The notes under the pieces: generated by a model | Told to the model about the DNA's origin: nothing | The model's input: the letters and a program-made list of their open reading frames with translations, nothing else | Database searches by the model: none | Made by a program: the position numbers and the translations under genes | Shown: positions 63,790 to 64,000 of the stretch, one piece after another | How positions within the stretch are numbered: the stretch's first letter is position 1 | Layout of the letters: the number at the start of each line of letters is the position of its first letter | Source of the DNA: Rhodanobacter sp. 7MK24 | Lineage (GTDB): Bacteria > Pseudomonadota > Gammaproteobacteria > Xanthomonadales > Rhodanobacteraceae | Length of the DNA stretch: 64,000 nucleotides | Reading direction: 5' to 3' | Assembly: GCF_014842995.1 (NCBI RefSeq) | Contig: NZ_JACYXL010000008.1 | Span: 62,001-126,000, forward strand

Positions 63790-64000
63790 ATGTCCGACCG
63801 TCCCGTACCCAAGCTCAGCCCGCTGCCTCTGCTGATCTTCAACGCGCGCTGGTTGCAGTTGCCGCTCTACCTCGGCCTGATCGTGGTGCAGTGCGTCTAC
63901 GTGTTCCTGTTCGGCAAGGAGCTGTGGCACCTGATCCGCGAGGCGCCGAAGCTGGGCGAGCAGGAGATCATGCTGATCGTGCTCGGCCTGATCGACGTGG
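63790..64000 (+). CDS. YqhA (UPF0114) family membrane protein, cut by the window end
   Basis: First 70 codons of a protein starting MSDRPVPKLSPLPLLIFNAR, then WLQLPLYLGLIVVQCVYVFL and GEQEIMLIVLGLIDV. These match UPF0114/YqhA membrane proteins of unknown function. GGGAG lies about 8 bases before the ATG. The 3' end is outside the window. Confidence 0.82.
   Translation, partial: MSDRPVPKLSPLPLLIFNARWLQLPLYLGLIVVQCVYVFLFGKELWHLIREAPKLGEQEIMLIVLGLIDV

Noticed and set aside
1-64000. Prophage, insertion sequence or integrative element
   Set aside because: No transposase, integrase, phage structural gene or direct repeat at a tRNA was found. The only tRNA (7368-7441) has no partial copy nearby that I can see.

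Overview
The window reads as a high-GC chromosomal segment from a gammaproteobacterium of the order Xanthomonadales, most likely family Rhodanobacteraceae (Dyella/Luteibacter/Frateuria/Rhodanobacter type). The support is a Clp-type Crp regulator beside a Xanthomonas-type speD, a trp locus split into trpE and trpGDC, 'dedicated sortase system' two-component genes, and short REP repeats of the GTAGGAGCGCACCCTGTGCG kind. This placement comes from remembered protein similarity, not a search. No insertion sequence, prophage or CRISPR array was found.

Layout. 0-13 kb is housekeeping: a GGDEF/EAL protein, clp, speD, coq7 with a decayed Fe-S oxidoreductase gene in front of it, rplM-rpsI-tRNA-Gln, purC, a cytochrome c, djlA and rpe. 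13.2-17.2 kb holds a two-component system whose response regulator and sensor kinase are separated by two tandem paralogous exported proteins. trpE follows at 17.6 kb, then an exported chorismate-lyase-like protein.

19.8-34.1 kb is the most coherent accessory region: two divergent gene sets around one AT-rich control region (27368-27530). It encodes an amidase lipoprotein, two penicillin-binding-type serine hydrolases, a VanX-type D-Ala-D-Ala dipeptidase, a stand-alone diaminopimelate decarboxylase, an exported transglutaminase-like protein, an NlpC/P60 endopeptidase, an L-Ala-D/L-Glu epimerase, an RpiR-family regulator, a YkuD-fold protein, a dicarboxylate/amino-acid symporter and a DAO-type oxidase. 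Together they could take the murein stem peptide apart to free amino acids. I propose it as a murein-peptide catabolism locus.

34.6-39.0 kb is an iron-uptake operon (TonB receptor, PepSY protein, two small membrane proteins) behind a strong Fur-box-like palindrome. trpGDC and a HAD phosphatase follow (39.2-42.4 kb), then an FAD protein, an MFS pump, folE, rmuC, an AIF-type oxidoreductase, a LysR/lipocalin pair, rlmI, ilvE, metF, a bestrophin, ahcY behind an S-adenosylhomocysteine riboswitch, and ppc. The window ends inside a YqhA-family gene.

A second theme is repeats. Several families of intergenic repeat are present. Copies lie in frame inside the signal-peptide codons of two exported enzymes and inside ppc, and one carries the stop codon of djlA.
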